DNA from: an uncultured Oscillospiraceae bacterium
Lineage (GTDB): Bacteria; Bacillota; Clostridia; Oscillospirales; Ruminococcaceae
DNA: 64,000 nt
Direction of reading: 5' to 3'
Assembly (NCBI GenBank): GCA_934446455.1
Contig: CAKSEE010000005.1
Coordinates: 1-64,000 of the forward strand
Part shown: in pieces, positions 33,768 through 42,745 of the stretch
Position numbering within the stretch: the first letter of the stretch is position 1
Layout of the letters: the number at the start of each line of letters is the position of its first letter
Translations under genes and position numbers: made by a program
Notes under the pieces: generated by a model
What the model was told of the DNA's origin: nothing
The model's database searches: none
The model's input: the letters and a program-made list of their open reading frames with translations, nothing else

Positions 33768-34721
33768 ATGGCTAAACCAAAGCTCCCGCGCTATATTGTA
33801 ATACTTAACATAATCATGGTGGCGCTTATCCTTGTGATATGCGCGCTGGCGTTCTCGCTTGCGTATTCTGCGCTTAAGCCCGAGGAAAGCGTGCCCGAGC
33901 CCACCGTGCAGACCGAGGAAACCGAGCAGACCGCCGAAACGGTGGAGCAGGTGACCATCGCGGCAACTACCACCACGCGAATGTCGGTATCCATGACAAA
34001 GCGCACGACAGATCCCATTGAAACGCTGCCACCCGAAACCGAGCCGCAGGAAACGCAGGACGAAACTTCCGCACCGACCGAGCAGTCCGGCGAAAGCACC
34101 GAAACGTCCGCCGCGCAGACGAGCGAGGTTTCAACGCGCTTTGATAAGAGCTTCTTTGAAAACGACCTGTTTATAGGCGACAGCATTTCCACGGGGCTTT
34201 ACCTTTACGGAAAGCTTGACGGCAGGAACGTTGCCGCAAGCGTAGGCTACACTCCCTACAAGGCTTATACCACGGCGGTTGAGCTTTACGACGGCACAAC
34301 GCGCACTGCGCTTGAATACGCAGAGGCTATGCAGCCAAAGCGCATTTTCGTAATGCTGGGTTCCAACGGCATGGCGTCCACGGGCGACATGACCGCAATG
34401 GAGGACACCTACAGCACGCTTCTGGACAAGCTCGCCAAGGCGTGTCCCGCAAGCGAAATTTACTGCCTGTCGGTGACCCCCGTAACGGCGGACAGCTCGG
34501 CAGCGGCTTCGGGCGGAATCACCAACGAAACGATAAGGAGCTTTAACGCATATATTGAAAAGCTCTGCGGGGAAAAGAAGCTTCGCTACTTCAATATTTA
34601 TTCGCTGCTTGTAGATGAAAACGGCTATTTCAGCAGCGAGTATGCCGAGGTGGACGGGCTGCATTTTCTCGGAAAGACCTACGATGTCATGCTCAGCTAC
34701 ATAGAGAGCGAGCTGTCATAA
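33768..34721 (+). CDS. Membrane-anchored SGNH/GDSL hydrolase
   Basis: A 317-residue protein with an uncleaved N-terminal membrane anchor (about 10-33), a Thr/Glu/Pro-rich linker (about 35-120) and an SGNH domain with GDSIST (nucleophile Ser), GSNGM (block III) and DGLHFLG (catalytic Asp/His). It should act outside the membrane on wall or capsule carbohydrates. RBS ACGGAGG precedes ATG 33768. The next gene, a DUF4358 lipoprotein, starts 24 bases after its stop. SGNH and DUF4358 genes are commonly adjacent to MBOAT O-acyltransferases in Firmicutes, but no MBOAT gene is present in this window. Confidence 0.88.
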   Translation: MAKPKLPRYIVILNIIMVALILVICALAFSLAYSALKPEESVPEPTVQTEETEQTAETVEQVTIAATTTTRMSVSMTKRTTDPIETLPPETEPQETQDETSAPTEQSGESTETSAAQTSEVSTRFDKSFFENDLFIGDSISTGLYLYGKLDGRNVAASVGYTPYKAYTTAVELYDGTTRTALEYAEAMQPKRIFVMLGSNGMASTGDMTAMEDTYSTLLDKLAKACPASEIYCLSVTPVTADSSAAASGGITNETIRSFNAYIEKLCGEKKLRYFNIYSLLVDENGYFSSEYAEVDGLHFLGKTYDVMLSYIESELS

Positions 34722-34745
34722 ACGCTTAAGTGAAAGGACATTTTT

Positions 34746-35237
34746 ATGAAAAAGATAGCTATTGCAGCCGCTGCGCTGCTCTGCTGCGCGGCTCTTGCAG
34801 GCTGCGCCGGCAATAAGGATTCGGGAAGCACGGCTGACGTAAGCAGCACGGCGAGCGCTGCGCTCACCCCTGCGGAGAAAACGCAGAAGGTGCTTGATAC
34901 GGTAACTCACCCCGAGCTTGTGGAGGTAACGTCGGACAGACTGTCGGCGTATTACGGCTTTGAGAGCGACAAGGTTACGGAGTTTTCAGCGTACATATGC
35001 GGCTCGGGCGCAATGCCCGACGAGTTCGGCATATTTGTTGCGGCGGACGAGGACGCGGCAGCGGAGATAGAAACCGCGCTCAACAGCCGCATTGAAAGCC
35101 AGAAAGAAACCTTTACCGACTACACCCCCGCAGAGATGTACAAGTTTGACGACTGCTTTGTAACCAAGAGCGGCACAACGGTGTGCTACGCGGTTTGCGC
35201 AGACAACACTTCCGCGCAGGAGATACTGCTCGGCTGA
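34746..35237 (+). CDS. DUF4358 lipoprotein
   Basis: A 163-residue surface lipoprotein with lipobox LAGC (Cys about 20), a short Ser-rich linker and a compact domain (YYGFESDKVTEFSAYICGSGAMPDEFGIF) matching DUF4358. RBS GAAAGGAC precedes ATG 34746. It is cotranscribed with the membrane-anchored SGNH hydrolase and probably works with it in cell-surface polymer acylation; this is inferred from known gene neighbourhoods. Confidence 0.85.
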   Translation: MKKIAIAAAALLCCAALAGCAGNKDSGSTADVSSTASAALTPAEKTQKVLDTVTHPELVEVTSDRLSAYYGFESDKVTEFSAYICGSGAMPDEFGIFVAADEDAAAEIETALNSRIESQKETFTDYTPAEMYKFDDCFVTKSGTTVCYAVCADNTSAQEILLG

Positions 35238-35255
35238 TAAAACGGAGGAACGTAT

Positions 35256-35627
35256 ATGCTTATTGAGTGCGCTGTAATTGCGGGAATCATGCTTGCAATG
35301 TCCGTTATATTCTTTCTGAAAAAGCGCGTAAGCTGGGCGCTCGCAACGCTGCCGCTGACGATAGTGCCGCTGGCGGAGCTGCTGCTGGCGTGGCTTTTCG
35401 TGCGTGTGTTCAGGTTTCAGATAAGCGTGTACTGGGGTATGTTCGGGCTGGTGTGCGCGGTGGCGGTGTCCTGCGTGTGGATAGGCATTGCAGCCGGAAC
35501 GCTTGAGCATAAAGGCTCAAAGGCTACCTACATCGGCGTCGCTAACGCGTTCAATATAGCGCTTGCGGCGATACTTATAAACGATATGCTGTCCTCGTTG
35601 GAGGAATACGGAGCAATGCTCGGGTAA
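35256..35627 (+). CDS. Small four-helix membrane protein of unknown function
   Basis: A 123-residue very hydrophobic protein with four predicted membrane segments (about 5-20, 28-50, 58-80, 92-112). RBS ACGGAGGAA precedes ATG 35256, 18 bases after the DUF4358 gene. No family is recognised. Being last in the operon, it may be a membrane partner of the two surface proteins. Confidence 0.7.
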   Translation: MLIECAVIAGIMLAMSVIFFLKKRVSWALATLPLTIVPLAELLLAWLFVRVFRFQISVYWGMFGLVCAVAVSCVWIGIAAGTLEHKGSKATYIGVANAFNIALAAILINDMLSSLEEYGAMLG

Positions 35628-35636
35628 TAAAACGAA

Positions 35637-35669
35637 CCCCCGCAACCACACGGTTTGCGGGGGATTTTT
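35637..35669. terminator. Terminator between SGNH operon and hydF
   Basis: CCCCCGCAACC pairs with GGTTTGCGGGGG (one bulge), ACAC loop, followed by ATTTTTG. The convergent hydF gene ends 9 bases further on. Confidence 0.85.
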
Positions 35670-35677
35670 GTTGTGAC

Positions 35678-36880
35678 TTACGACCTTGCGCGCTCCTCAA
35701 GCGCTGCAATGCAGTCGACGCAGCGGGGGAGAATGCCGTTGATGTGCGCGATAAGCGTGCCGTAGTTCGTGAACGGCACACCCTGCTCAAGCGTGCTGCG
35801 CATACGGTGCAGCACCTCTCTTTCGCCGAGCATACACCCGCCGCAGTGAACCACCGCCGCATAGCCCGACAAATCCTCGGGGAACTCCCTTCCCGAGCAG
35901 AACTCGTAGCGCAGCTCCTTTCCCGTAAAACCGTTTATCCAGCGCGGCAGCTTTACAGAGCCTATGTCGCTGCACTGACGGTGGTGAGTGCAGCCCTCTG
36001 CGACAAGCACCCTGTCGCCGTCCTTAAGCGCTTCAAGCGCGCGCGTTCCCTTTACCGCGGTATCGAGGAAGCCCTTGTAGCGCGCCATGAGTATCGAAAA
36101 GGACGTGAGCGGAATCTCCTGCGGCACGACCTGCGACACAAACGCAAACGCCTGACTGTCTGTCACAACCACGGCGGGCGCTTTTGCAAGCGAGCGCAGG
36201 GTCTGCTCAAGCTCTGTTTCGCGGCAGACCATGTTTACAGCGCCCGCGTCAAGCACGTCGCGTATCGTCTGCACCTGCGGAAGAATCATGCGCCCCTTCG
36301 GCGCGGCATCGTCAATGGGCGTTACAAGCACTGCGATATCGCCGGCGCGCAGCAGGTCGCCTATAATGCGCCGCCCGCCGCCATCGGGCGCGAGGTGTGC
36401 CAGTTTCTCCTTGAGCGCGGTGATGTTTGTGCCGTCCTTTGCGCTGACTGAGATGGAGTCGGCGGTTTCGGGCAGGGGAGAGGCGCACAGGTCGCTTTTG
36501 CTGTAGACGATTATGTAGGGCAGCTCCTTCTCCTTGAAAAGGCAAAGCAGCTCCCTGTCGCAGTCGTTAAGCCCCTGCGAGCCGTCCGCTACAAGCACGG
36601 CTATGTCCGCGCGGTTGAGCGTTTCGCGCGTTTTCTTCACGCGCTTTTCGCCAAGCTCGCCGCTGTCGTCAAAGCCGGGCGTGTCTATGATAACGACAGG
36701 TCCGAGCGGCAGCAGCTCCATAGCCTTGCTTACGGGGTCCGTGGTGGTGCCGAGCGCCTCTGACACCACGGACAGTTCCTGCCCTGTAACGGCGTTCACA
36801 AGGCTTGACTTGCCTGCGTTGCGGCAGCCAAAAAACGCTATGTTCACGCGGTTTGCCGAGGGTGTTGAGTTCAAGTCCAT
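35678..36880 (-). CDS. hydF: [FeFe] hydrogenase H-cluster maturation GTPase HydF
   Basis: A 400-residue scaffold protein on which the diiron subcluster of the H-cluster is assembled before transfer to the hydrogenase. The N-terminal GTPase domain has G1 GCRNAGKSS (18-26), DTPGFDD (G3) and YSKSD (G4). The C-terminal domain has the cluster-binding CTHHRQCSD and CGGCM motifs. RBS AGGAGG precedes ATG 36880. HydE and HydG are not in this window. It lies about 7 kb from the hydrogenase genes, so the maturation system is encoded separately. Confidence 0.96.
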   Translation of the reverse strand: MDLNSTPSANRVNIAFFGCRNAGKSSLVNAVTGQELSVVSEALGTTTDPVSKAMELLPLGPVVIIDTPGFDDSGELGEKRVKKTRETLNRADIAVLVADGSQGLNDCDRELLCLFKEKELPYIIVYSKSDLCASPLPETADSISVSAKDGTNITALKEKLAHLAPDGGGRRIIGDLLRAGDIAVLVTPIDDAAPKGRMILPQVQTIRDVLDAGAVNMVCRETELEQTLRSLAKAPAVVVTDSQAFAFVSQVVPQEIPLTSFSILMARYKGFLDTAVKGTRALEALKDGDRVLVAEGCTHHRQCSDIGSVKLPRWINGFTGKELRYEFCSGREFPEDLSGYAAVVHCGGCMLGEREVLHRMRSTLEQGVPFTNYGTLIAHINGILPRCVDCIAALEERARS

Positions 36881-36976
36881 AATAACCTCCTGTTTTAAGG
36901 CGCGGGTTTTTCTCTCTTGCCCGCGGCTTTATCTTTGGAATAATTATCCTGCCCCTTTGTATCCCGCTTTTTCTCT

Positions 36977-37450
36977 TTAATCAGTCTTTTCTACCGCAAG
37001 GATAGGGTAGCCGTCCATATATGGCTTTACAATGTCGGGGTGAAGCCGTGCGGTGCTGAACAGCATATCCGCGAATCCGTCCTCGTTCAGAAACTGAACG
37101 AGCGTTTCAAGCGGCAGCGCGAAAACCGCCCTGCACACAGGCGATACGGTGATAACGCGCCTGCCCGCAAGGTCGTTCACCCTGAACGGCCACACGCGGC
37201 AGTCGAACGGCTTTTCGTCGCCAAGCGCGCAGCCGTTTTCGCCCGCCATAGGACACATTACGATTTTATCCCCGTCGAACGCCATATCGAAAACGTACTC
37301 GTCCCCGCGCGGAACAAGCTTCGCGCCGTCCCCAAGTTTATCCTTAAGCTCGGGGAATATCAGCGGAATCTCCCACTTGTCGCCCTCTGTAAAGCCGCAG
37401 CAAACGCGGCATTTCGCGCAGGTACCGCGCGAGAGAATCTTTTTCAGCAT
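36977..37450 (-). CDS. YkgJ-family cysteine cluster protein
   Basis: A 157-residue protein with CAKCRVCC at residues 11-18 and further cysteines (MCPMAGENGC, DCRVWPF) in the spacing of the YkgJ/UPF0153 family, which is expected to bind zinc or an Fe-S cluster. RBS GAGGTG precedes ATG 37450. It starts 15 bases after the stop of the CAP gene on the same strand. The family function is unknown. Confidence 0.85.
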   Translation of the reverse strand: MLKKILSRGTCAKCRVCCGFTEGDKWEIPLIFPELKDKLGDGAKLVPRGDEYVFDMAFDGDKIVMCPMAGENGCALGDEKPFDCRVWPFRVNDLAGRRVITVSPVCRAVFALPLETLVQFLNEDGFADMLFSTARLHPDIVKPYMDGYPILAVEKTD

Positions 37451-37465
37451 ACGCTCACCTCTGCG

Positions 37466-38395
37466 TTAATCTCCGATAAACAGCTGCGTCCAGTAGCCGC
37501 AGTAGCCGTTGTGATAGTAACCTATGCCTATGTACTTCATATCGGGGTCGAGAATGTTCTTTCGGTGGGCGTAGTCCGCAAGCCACGAATCGAGCGCCTG
37601 CCGCGCGGTCATGTGGTAGTAGCATATGTTCTCCGCGCGGGAGCTGCGCTTAAGCCCAACTTCAGCCAGAAGCACTTCCCACTTTGTGCCGTCCGCGCGC
37701 CAATGCGAGAAGTACGACGAGCATTCCACCGCGCGCCGCTGCGCTATAGCGGAAAGCTCGGGCAGCTCGGTGAGCGGGGAAAGTCCGTATTTTGCGCGCT
37801 CCTCGTTCACAAGCTCAAAAAGCTCCTGCCGCTCGGCTTCATCGTAAACGTCGGAGCCTATTTCATATTTACGCGTGATAACTGCGCTTTTTGCAAGTCC
37901 TTTTTTTACGGCGAAAAAACGCAGGGTCGTGGTTTCGTCTATGGCAATGGGTTCAGTGAATTTCGCGGACTTTTTAGTGGGCTTCGTGCCGTCTGTGGTG
38001 TAGTATATCGTGCAGCCTTTTTCGCAGGTAAGTCTCACGCTCTGCGCGCCGCCGTACTTGCCCGAATCAAGCGACGCTGCGGGCGAGGGAGTTTTTATCT
38101 TTATTTCAAGAACCTCCGTCCCGGAGAGTGCGCCGCCCTCCATAGCCGCCGCGCGTATCACGGTGTTGCGCTCCACGACTATGGGAATGCCGTCGTATAC
38201 GGGACTGTCGGCTGTGGGGTCCGTGCCGTCGGTGGTGAAGTGAACCTCGTTGCCTTCTATGCGCACCAGCTGCGTGGTGGAGTACGTTCCGCTGTCATGC
38301 GAGAACAGTCCCTCCGCCTGCGCCTGCGCGCCGCTGAATGCGCCGAGCGCCAGTACCGCCCCGAAAGTGAGCGCAGAAATGATCCCGTGCTTCAA
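37466..38395 (-). CDS. Secreted CAP/SCP-domain protein with two chitobiase-like repeats
   Basis: A 309-residue exported protein. A signal peptide (1-28, GAQAQA) is followed by two copies of the chitobiase/beta-hexosaminidase C-terminal-like motif (VHFTTDGTDPTADS and IYYTTDGTKPTKKS), then a CAP/SCP domain (about 185-309; LFELVNEERAKYGLSPL, HRKNILDPDMKYIGIGY, YWTQLF). CAP proteins of this type are found on or outside Gram-positive cells and also near sporulation functions. The start is TTG 38395 with AAAGGA upstream. It has its own promoter. Confidence 0.85.
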   Translation of the reverse strand: MKHGIISALTFGAVLALGAFSGAQAQAEGLFSHDSGTYSTTQLVRIEGNEVHFTTDGTDPTADSPVYDGIPIVVERNTVIRAAAMEGGALSGTEVLEIKIKTPSPAASLDSGKYGGAQSVRLTCEKGCTIYYTTDGTKPTKKSAKFTEPIAIDETTTLRFFAVKKGLAKSAVITRKYEIGSDVYDEAERQELFELVNEERAKYGLSPLTELPELSAIAQRRAVECSSYFSHWRADGTKWEVLLAEVGLKRSSRAENICYYHMTARQALDSWLADYAHRKNILDPDMKYIGIGYYHNGYCGYWTQLFIGD

Positions 38396-38479
38396 AATAT
38401 CAACATCCTTTGTGCTTCGGCACGAAAAATTGTGCCTTTTTTCGGCTGAACAGGCGCAATTATGCGCTCATTCCCTTAT

Positions 38480-38508
38480 ATTATACACCAAAGGTGAAAA
38501 TATGTCAA
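38480..38508 (-). promoter_or_regulatory. Promoter of the CAP protein gene
   Basis: On the minus strand, TTGACA (38508-38503), 17-base spacer, TATAAT (38485-38480). Both hexamers are perfect. Confidence 0.9.
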
Positions 38509-38599
38509 GATGGTTACAAAAGTTACAGAACGGTTACAGCCCGGTCTGTTTACAACAAAAAAAATATTTATTTTTCACAAATAATTCACGAAAAATCCC

Positions 38600-38627
38600 T
38601 TGACAAAAAAATAAAATAGGGTATAAT
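38600..38627 (+). promoter_or_regulatory. Promoter of the marR-ABC operon
   Basis: TTGACA (38600-38605), 16-base spacer, TATAAT (38622-38627). Confidence 0.85.
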
Positions 38628-38648
38628 TAAATAGTAGATTGAGATTCT

Positions 38649-38668
38649 AATCGTTACACCAAACGATT
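38649..38668 (+). promoter_or_regulatory. Likely MarR operator
   Basis: AATCGTT-ACACCA-AACGATT is a perfect 7-bp inverted repeat just downstream of the -10 box and upstream of the MarR gene, as expected for autorepression. Confidence 0.6.
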
Positions 38669-38695
38669 GCGCTCGGTAACAGAAAGGAAACAGAT

Positions 38696-39163
38696 ATGAG
38701 AAACACAAACACTAATAACAACACATTCGCGTTTGACGGCGACAAGACCATCAGAAGCGTAAACGACGCAAGCTGCCTTTTCGGCCAGTACATTGCGCGC
38801 GAGCTTGAAAAGATAGGTATGCGCGCGTCTTACCGCCACCTGATGAAGCCGCTTATGGAAAACGAGAGCCTTACCCAGCTTGAGCTCGTAAAGCTTACGG
38901 GTCTTAAGGCGCCCACCATTTCTATTACGCTTCGCAATATGGAGCGCGACGGAATCGTTCGCCGCGAAAAGAACGACAACGACCGCCGCGAAACGCACGT
39001 TTACATCACGGACCTTGGCAGACAGATGCACGAGAAGCTGCTGCTTGCGCTTGAGGAAGCAGAGCGCATTATGGTCAAGGGTATAAGCGACAAGGAGCTT
39101 GACGCAGCAAGAAAGGCTACGGACAAGATGTGCGCTAACCTTCGTGCGGAGCTTGAGGGCTGA
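38696..39163 (+). CDS. MarR-family transcriptional regulator
   Basis: A 155-residue winged-helix regulator. The HTH (LTQLELVKLTGLKAPTISITLRNMERDGIVRREKNDNDRRE) has the family-typical DNDRRE wing. It is followed by a C-terminal dimerisation helix pair. RBS GAAAGGAAA precedes ATG 38696. It leads a three-gene operon with two ABC exporter half-transporters, and a palindrome suitable for its own binding lies in the leader. It probably represses the operon until a toxic ligand binds; the ligand is unknown. Confidence 0.92.
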   Translation: MRNTNTNNNTFAFDGDKTIRSVNDASCLFGQYIARELEKIGMRASYRHLMKPLMENESLTQLELVKLTGLKAPTISITLRNMERDGIVRREKNDNDRRETHVYITDLGRQMHEKLLLALEEAERIMVKGISDKELDAARKATDKMCANLRAELEG

Positions 39164-39168
39164 TACCT

Positions 39169-40902
39169 TTGAGGAAGGTACTTTCCTATCTTAAAAAATA
39201 TTGGTTTATTGCATTGCTGTCGCCCCTGTTCATGATTCTTGAGGTTTCTATGGACCTTGTTCAGCCCGAGCTGATGTCAAGAATCGTGGACGAGGGCGTT
39301 CTTTCTCAGAACCTCGACGTGATTTTCAGCGTGGGACTTAAAATGCTCATAACGCTGTTTGTCGGCTGCTTCGGCGGCATTATGTCGGGTGTTTTCGGGA
39401 CGATGGCGTCGCAGCGCTTCTCCTGCGACCTTCGCAAGGACGCTTTCAGCCGTGTGATGAACATGAGCTTCCAGCAGACGGACAAGTTCACGGCGGGCTC
39501 GCTTGTTACGCGCCTTACCAACGACGTTACCGCCTGCCAGGACTTTGTTGCAATGGCGCTGCGCATGATGGTGCGCACGCTCATGCAGTTTATCGGCGGC
39601 ATTTATATGGTGCTGCGGATAAACGCGACATTCGGTTATATCCTGCTGTTTACGCTGCCCGTGCAGATAGTGATTATCGTGCTTGTGCTGAAAAAAGGCT
39701 CGCCGCTGTTTGAGGTGGTGCAGGGTAAGCTCGACCGCGTAAATTCAATTGTGCAGGAGAACGTAACGGGCGCGCGCGTAGTCAAGGCGTACACGCGCGA
39801 GGACTACGAGATAAACCGCTTTTCAAAGGCGAACGACGAGCTGTGCTTTACAAACCTGCGCGTGCAGAGGCTTGTGGCGCTGCTTATCCCCGTGCTGTCC
39901 GTGCTGATGAACGCGGCTGTTATAGCTGTCATCTACATCGGCGGCTGGCAGGTGGCGGCTGCTCAGTTTGAGGTCGGCAAGATAATGTCCTCGATAACCT
40001 ACATAACGCAGATACTCATGTCCATGATGATGATAGGCATGATGTTCCAGATGGTAACGCGCGCGGGGGCTTCCGCAAAGCGTATCGCGCAGGTGCTTGA
40101 GTGCGAGCCTGCCATAAAGGACGGCGGCTTTGACGGCGCGGCTGAGGAAACGGGCACAGTAGAATTTAAGAACGTGTCTTTCCGTTACCCGGGCGTTCAG
40201 TCGGGCAACGTGCTTGAAAATATCTCGCTGCGCGTGAACAAGGGCGAAACCGTGGCTATACTCGGCTCAACGGGCTGCGGCAAGACCTCTCTGGTGAGCC
40301 TTGTCACGCGCTTTTACGACGCCACCGAGGGCAAGGTGCTTGTTGACGGCGTAGACGTAAAGAGCTACAATCTGCCCGCGCTTCGCAAAAAGATAGGCTT
40401 TGTGCTGCAAAAGGCGGAGCTTTTCAGCGAAACCATAGAGCAGAACATACGCTGGGGCGACCCCGAAGCCTCCGACGAGGAGGTGCGCCGCGCGGCTAAG
40501 ACGGCGCAGGCTGCGGAGTTCATCGAGGGCTTTACGGACGGTTATAAGGACATGATAACCGAAAAGGGCGCGTCCCTTTCGGGCGGGCAGAAGCAGCGCC
40601 TGTCGATAGCGCGCGCCATTGCCAAGCGTCCCGAGATACTTATTTTTGACGACAGTATGTCCGCGCTTGACCTGTCTACCGACGCTAAGCTGCAAAAGGC
40701 GCTGCGCGAGGAGCTTCGCGGAACGACCGTTATAATGATAGCGCAGCGCGTGGCTTCGGTAATGAACGCGGACAGGATAGCCGTCCTTGACGGCGGGCGT
40801 ATAGCGGCGTTCGACACGCACGAGAATCTTCTTAAGACCTGCGAGGTTTACCGCGATATCTACAGCTCGCAGATGAGAGAGGGGGACGAGCGCGTTGGCT
40901 GA
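39169..40902 (+). CDS. ABC exporter half-transporter, degenerate-site subunit
   Basis: A 577-residue fused membrane and ATPase protein. Six membrane helices span about 1-310. The ATPase has Walker A GSTGCGKTS (about 366) and LSGGQ (about 470). It carries two substitutions typical of the degenerate subunit of heterodimeric exporters such as TM287/288 and BmrCD: the catalytic glutamate after Walker B is aspartate (LIFDDS) and the H-loop histidine is glutamine (IAQR). The start is TTG 39169 with GAGGG nine bases upstream. It pairs with the next gene, whose start overlaps by 8 bases. Confidence 0.92.
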   Translation: MRKVLSYLKKYWFIALLSPLFMILEVSMDLVQPELMSRIVDEGVLSQNLDVIFSVGLKMLITLFVGCFGGIMSGVFGTMASQRFSCDLRKDAFSRVMNMSFQQTDKFTAGSLVTRLTNDVTACQDFVAMALRMMVRTLMQFIGGIYMVLRINATFGYILLFTLPVQIVIIVLVLKKGSPLFEVVQGKLDRVNSIVQENVTGARVVKAYTREDYEINRFSKANDELCFTNLRVQRLVALLIPVLSVLMNAAVIAVIYIGGWQVAAAQFEVGKIMSSITYITQILMSMMMIGMMFQMVTRAGASAKRIAQVLECEPAIKDGGFDGAAEETGTVEFKNVSFRYPGVQSGNVLENISLRVNKGETVAILGSTGCGKTSLVSLVTRFYDATEGKVLVDGVDVKSYNLPALRKKIGFVLQKAELFSETIEQNIRWGDPEASDEEVRRAAKTAQAAEFIEGFTDGYKDMITEKGASLSGGQKQRLSIARAIAKRPEILIFDDSMSALDLSTDAKLQKALREELRGTTVIMIAQRVASVMNADRIAVLDGGRIAAFDTHENLLKTCEVYRDIYSSQMREGDERVG

Positions 40903-42745
40903 GGAAAAATCAAGACCCGTTGTTAATATGCGCCCCGGCGGCCGCGGTCCGGGCGGACCACACGGAATGGGAATGCCGCACGAAAAGCCCAAGGACGTTA
41001 AAGGCACGATAAAGCGAATATTCATCTACATAGGCAAGAACCGCGCGCTGCTGTTTGCAATGCTTGCATTCATGCTGGCGGCAGCGGTGCTGAACGTTGT
41101 TGCGCCGTCGCTTCAGGCGCTTGCGATAGACGCGGTGACGGTAACGGAAGCTCACCCCGAGGCGAGCCTTACCGAGCTTGTAAAGTGGCTGGCGGTGCTT
41201 GGCTGCGTGTACCTTGCGGCGGCTGTAATGACTTATTTCCAGACGCTTTTTGCAGCAAAGCTCTCGCAGTACACGGTAAGGGTAATGCGAAACGACCTTT
41301 TCGCAAAGATATCCCACCTGCCAATAAAGTTCATTGATACGCACAAGCACGGCGACATAATGTCCCGCATGACAAACGACGCGGAGAACATCTCGAACTC
41401 CGTTTCGCAGTCGCTGGGGTCGCTTGTGTCGGGCGTTATCACGCTTATAGGGTGCCTGTCGATGATGCTGTGGTATTCGCCTCTGCTTACGCTTATAAGC
41501 ATGGTATCGCTTGTGCTGACGCTTGTGGTAACGCGCTTCCTTTCAAAGGCAATGCGCAGGTACTACCCGCAGCAGCAGGTAAAGCTGGGCGAGCTTAACG
41601 CGCAGATAGAGGAGGCAGTCACGGGCAGCAAGACTGTCAAGGCGTTCACGCGGGAGGGCATAATCTGCAACGACTTTAACCGCACGAGCGACGATCTTTG
41701 CTCTGTCGGCACAAAGGCGCAGATACTCGGCGGCATAATGGGTCCGTGCATGAACACCATAGGCAACATAGGCTTTCTGATTATCGCGGCGTGCGGCGGC
41801 TGGCTTGCCATAGAGCAGGTGATAACAATAGGCACGATACAGGCGTTCATCACCTATTCAAAGCAGTTTACGCGCCCCATAAACGAGATAGCGAACCAGT
41901 TTGCGCAGATACAGACCGCGCTTGCGGGTGCAGAGCGCGTTTTTGAGATAATGGACGCGCAGCCCGAGGACGAGGGCGGCAGCGAGCCGTTCGAGATATC
42001 CGAGGTAAAGGGCGACATCAATTTCAGGGACATCGACTTCTCCTATGTAAAGGGCGAGCAGGTGCTGAAGCACTTCGACCTGTGGGTAAAGAGCGGGCAG
42101 AAGATAGCGATAGTAGGCGCAACGGGCAGCGGCAAAACCACCGTTGTCAACCTGCTTACGCGGTTCTACGACATTGACGGCGGCGAGATAACGCTTGACG
42201 GCAGAAACATCACTGCCATACCCCGCGCAAAGCTTCGCGGCAGCATAGGCATAGTGCTTCAGGACACCGTGATATTCAACGATACCATAGCGCAGAACAT
42301 ACGCTACGGCAGGCTTGACGCCACGGACGAGGAGGTGCGCGAGGCAGCAAGGCTGGCTCGCGTTGACGACTTCGCGGAGAAGCTGTCCGCGGGCTACGAC
42401 ACAATGCTCACCGAGGGCGGCAGCAACCTTTCGCAGGGGCAGAGGCAGCTTATTTCGATAGCGCGCGCCGTTCTTGCCGACCCGAAGATACTGATACTCG
42501 ACGAGGCGACTTCAAGTATAGACACGCGCACCGAAATGCACATTCAGGACGCGATGATAAACCTTATGAAGGGCAGAACGAGCCTTATAATAGCGCACCG
42601 CCTGTCCACTATCCGCGACGCGGACAAGATAGTGGTAATAAGCGGCGGCAGGGTAGCGGAAGCGGGCAGCCACGAGGAGCTTCTGGCTGCAAAGGGCTGC
42701 TACTACGAACTGTATATGAGCCAGTTTGCGGGCATAGCCACATAA
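40895..42745 (+). CDS. ABC exporter half-transporter, consensus-site subunit
   Basis: A 616-residue fused permease/ATPase. The N-terminal 40 residues are Gly/Pro-rich (RPGGRGPGGPHGMGMP). The membrane domain covers about 45-345 and the ATPase about 370-610. Walker A is GATGSGKTT (about 408), Walker B ILILDEATSSID and the H-loop IIAHRLST, all canonical. The signature motif is LSQGQ instead of LSGGQ, the complementary deviation expected opposite the degenerate subunit. The start is TTG 40895, overlapping the previous stop. Together they should export drugs or peptides. Confidence 0.93.
   Translation: MAEEKSRPVVNMRPGGRGPGGPHGMGMPHEKPKDVKGTIKRIFIYIGKNRALLFAMLAFMLAAAVLNVVAPSLQALAIDAVTVTEAHPEASLTELVKWLAVLGCVYLAAAVMTYFQTLFAAKLSQYTVRVMRNDLFAKISHLPIKFIDTHKHGDIMSRMTNDAENISNSVSQSLGSLVSGVITLIGCLSMMLWYSPLLTLISMVSLVLTLVVTRFLSKAMRRYYPQQQVKLGELNAQIEEAVTGSKTVKAFTREGIICNDFNRTSDDLCSVGTKAQILGGIMGPCMNTIGNIGFLIIAACGGWLAIEQVITIGTIQAFITYSKQFTRPINEIANQFAQIQTALAGAERVFEIMDAQPEDEGGSEPFEISEVKGDINFRDIDFSYVKGEQVLKHFDLWVKSGQKIAIVGATGSGKTTVVNLLTRFYDIDGGEITLDGRNITAIPRAKLRGSIGIVLQDTVIFNDTIAQNIRYGRLDATDEEVREAARLARVDDFAEKLSAGYDTMLTEGGSNLSQGQRQLISIARAVLADPKILILDEATSSIDTRTEMHIQDAMINLMKGRTSLIIAHRLSTIRDADKIVVISGGRVAEAGSHEELLAAKGCYYELYMSQFAGIAT

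Noticed and set aside
37040..38449. 469-residue ORF on the plus strand across the YkgJ and CAP genes
   Set aside because: It is antisense to two well-supported genes with promoter and RBS, and its composition is that of a shadow frame.
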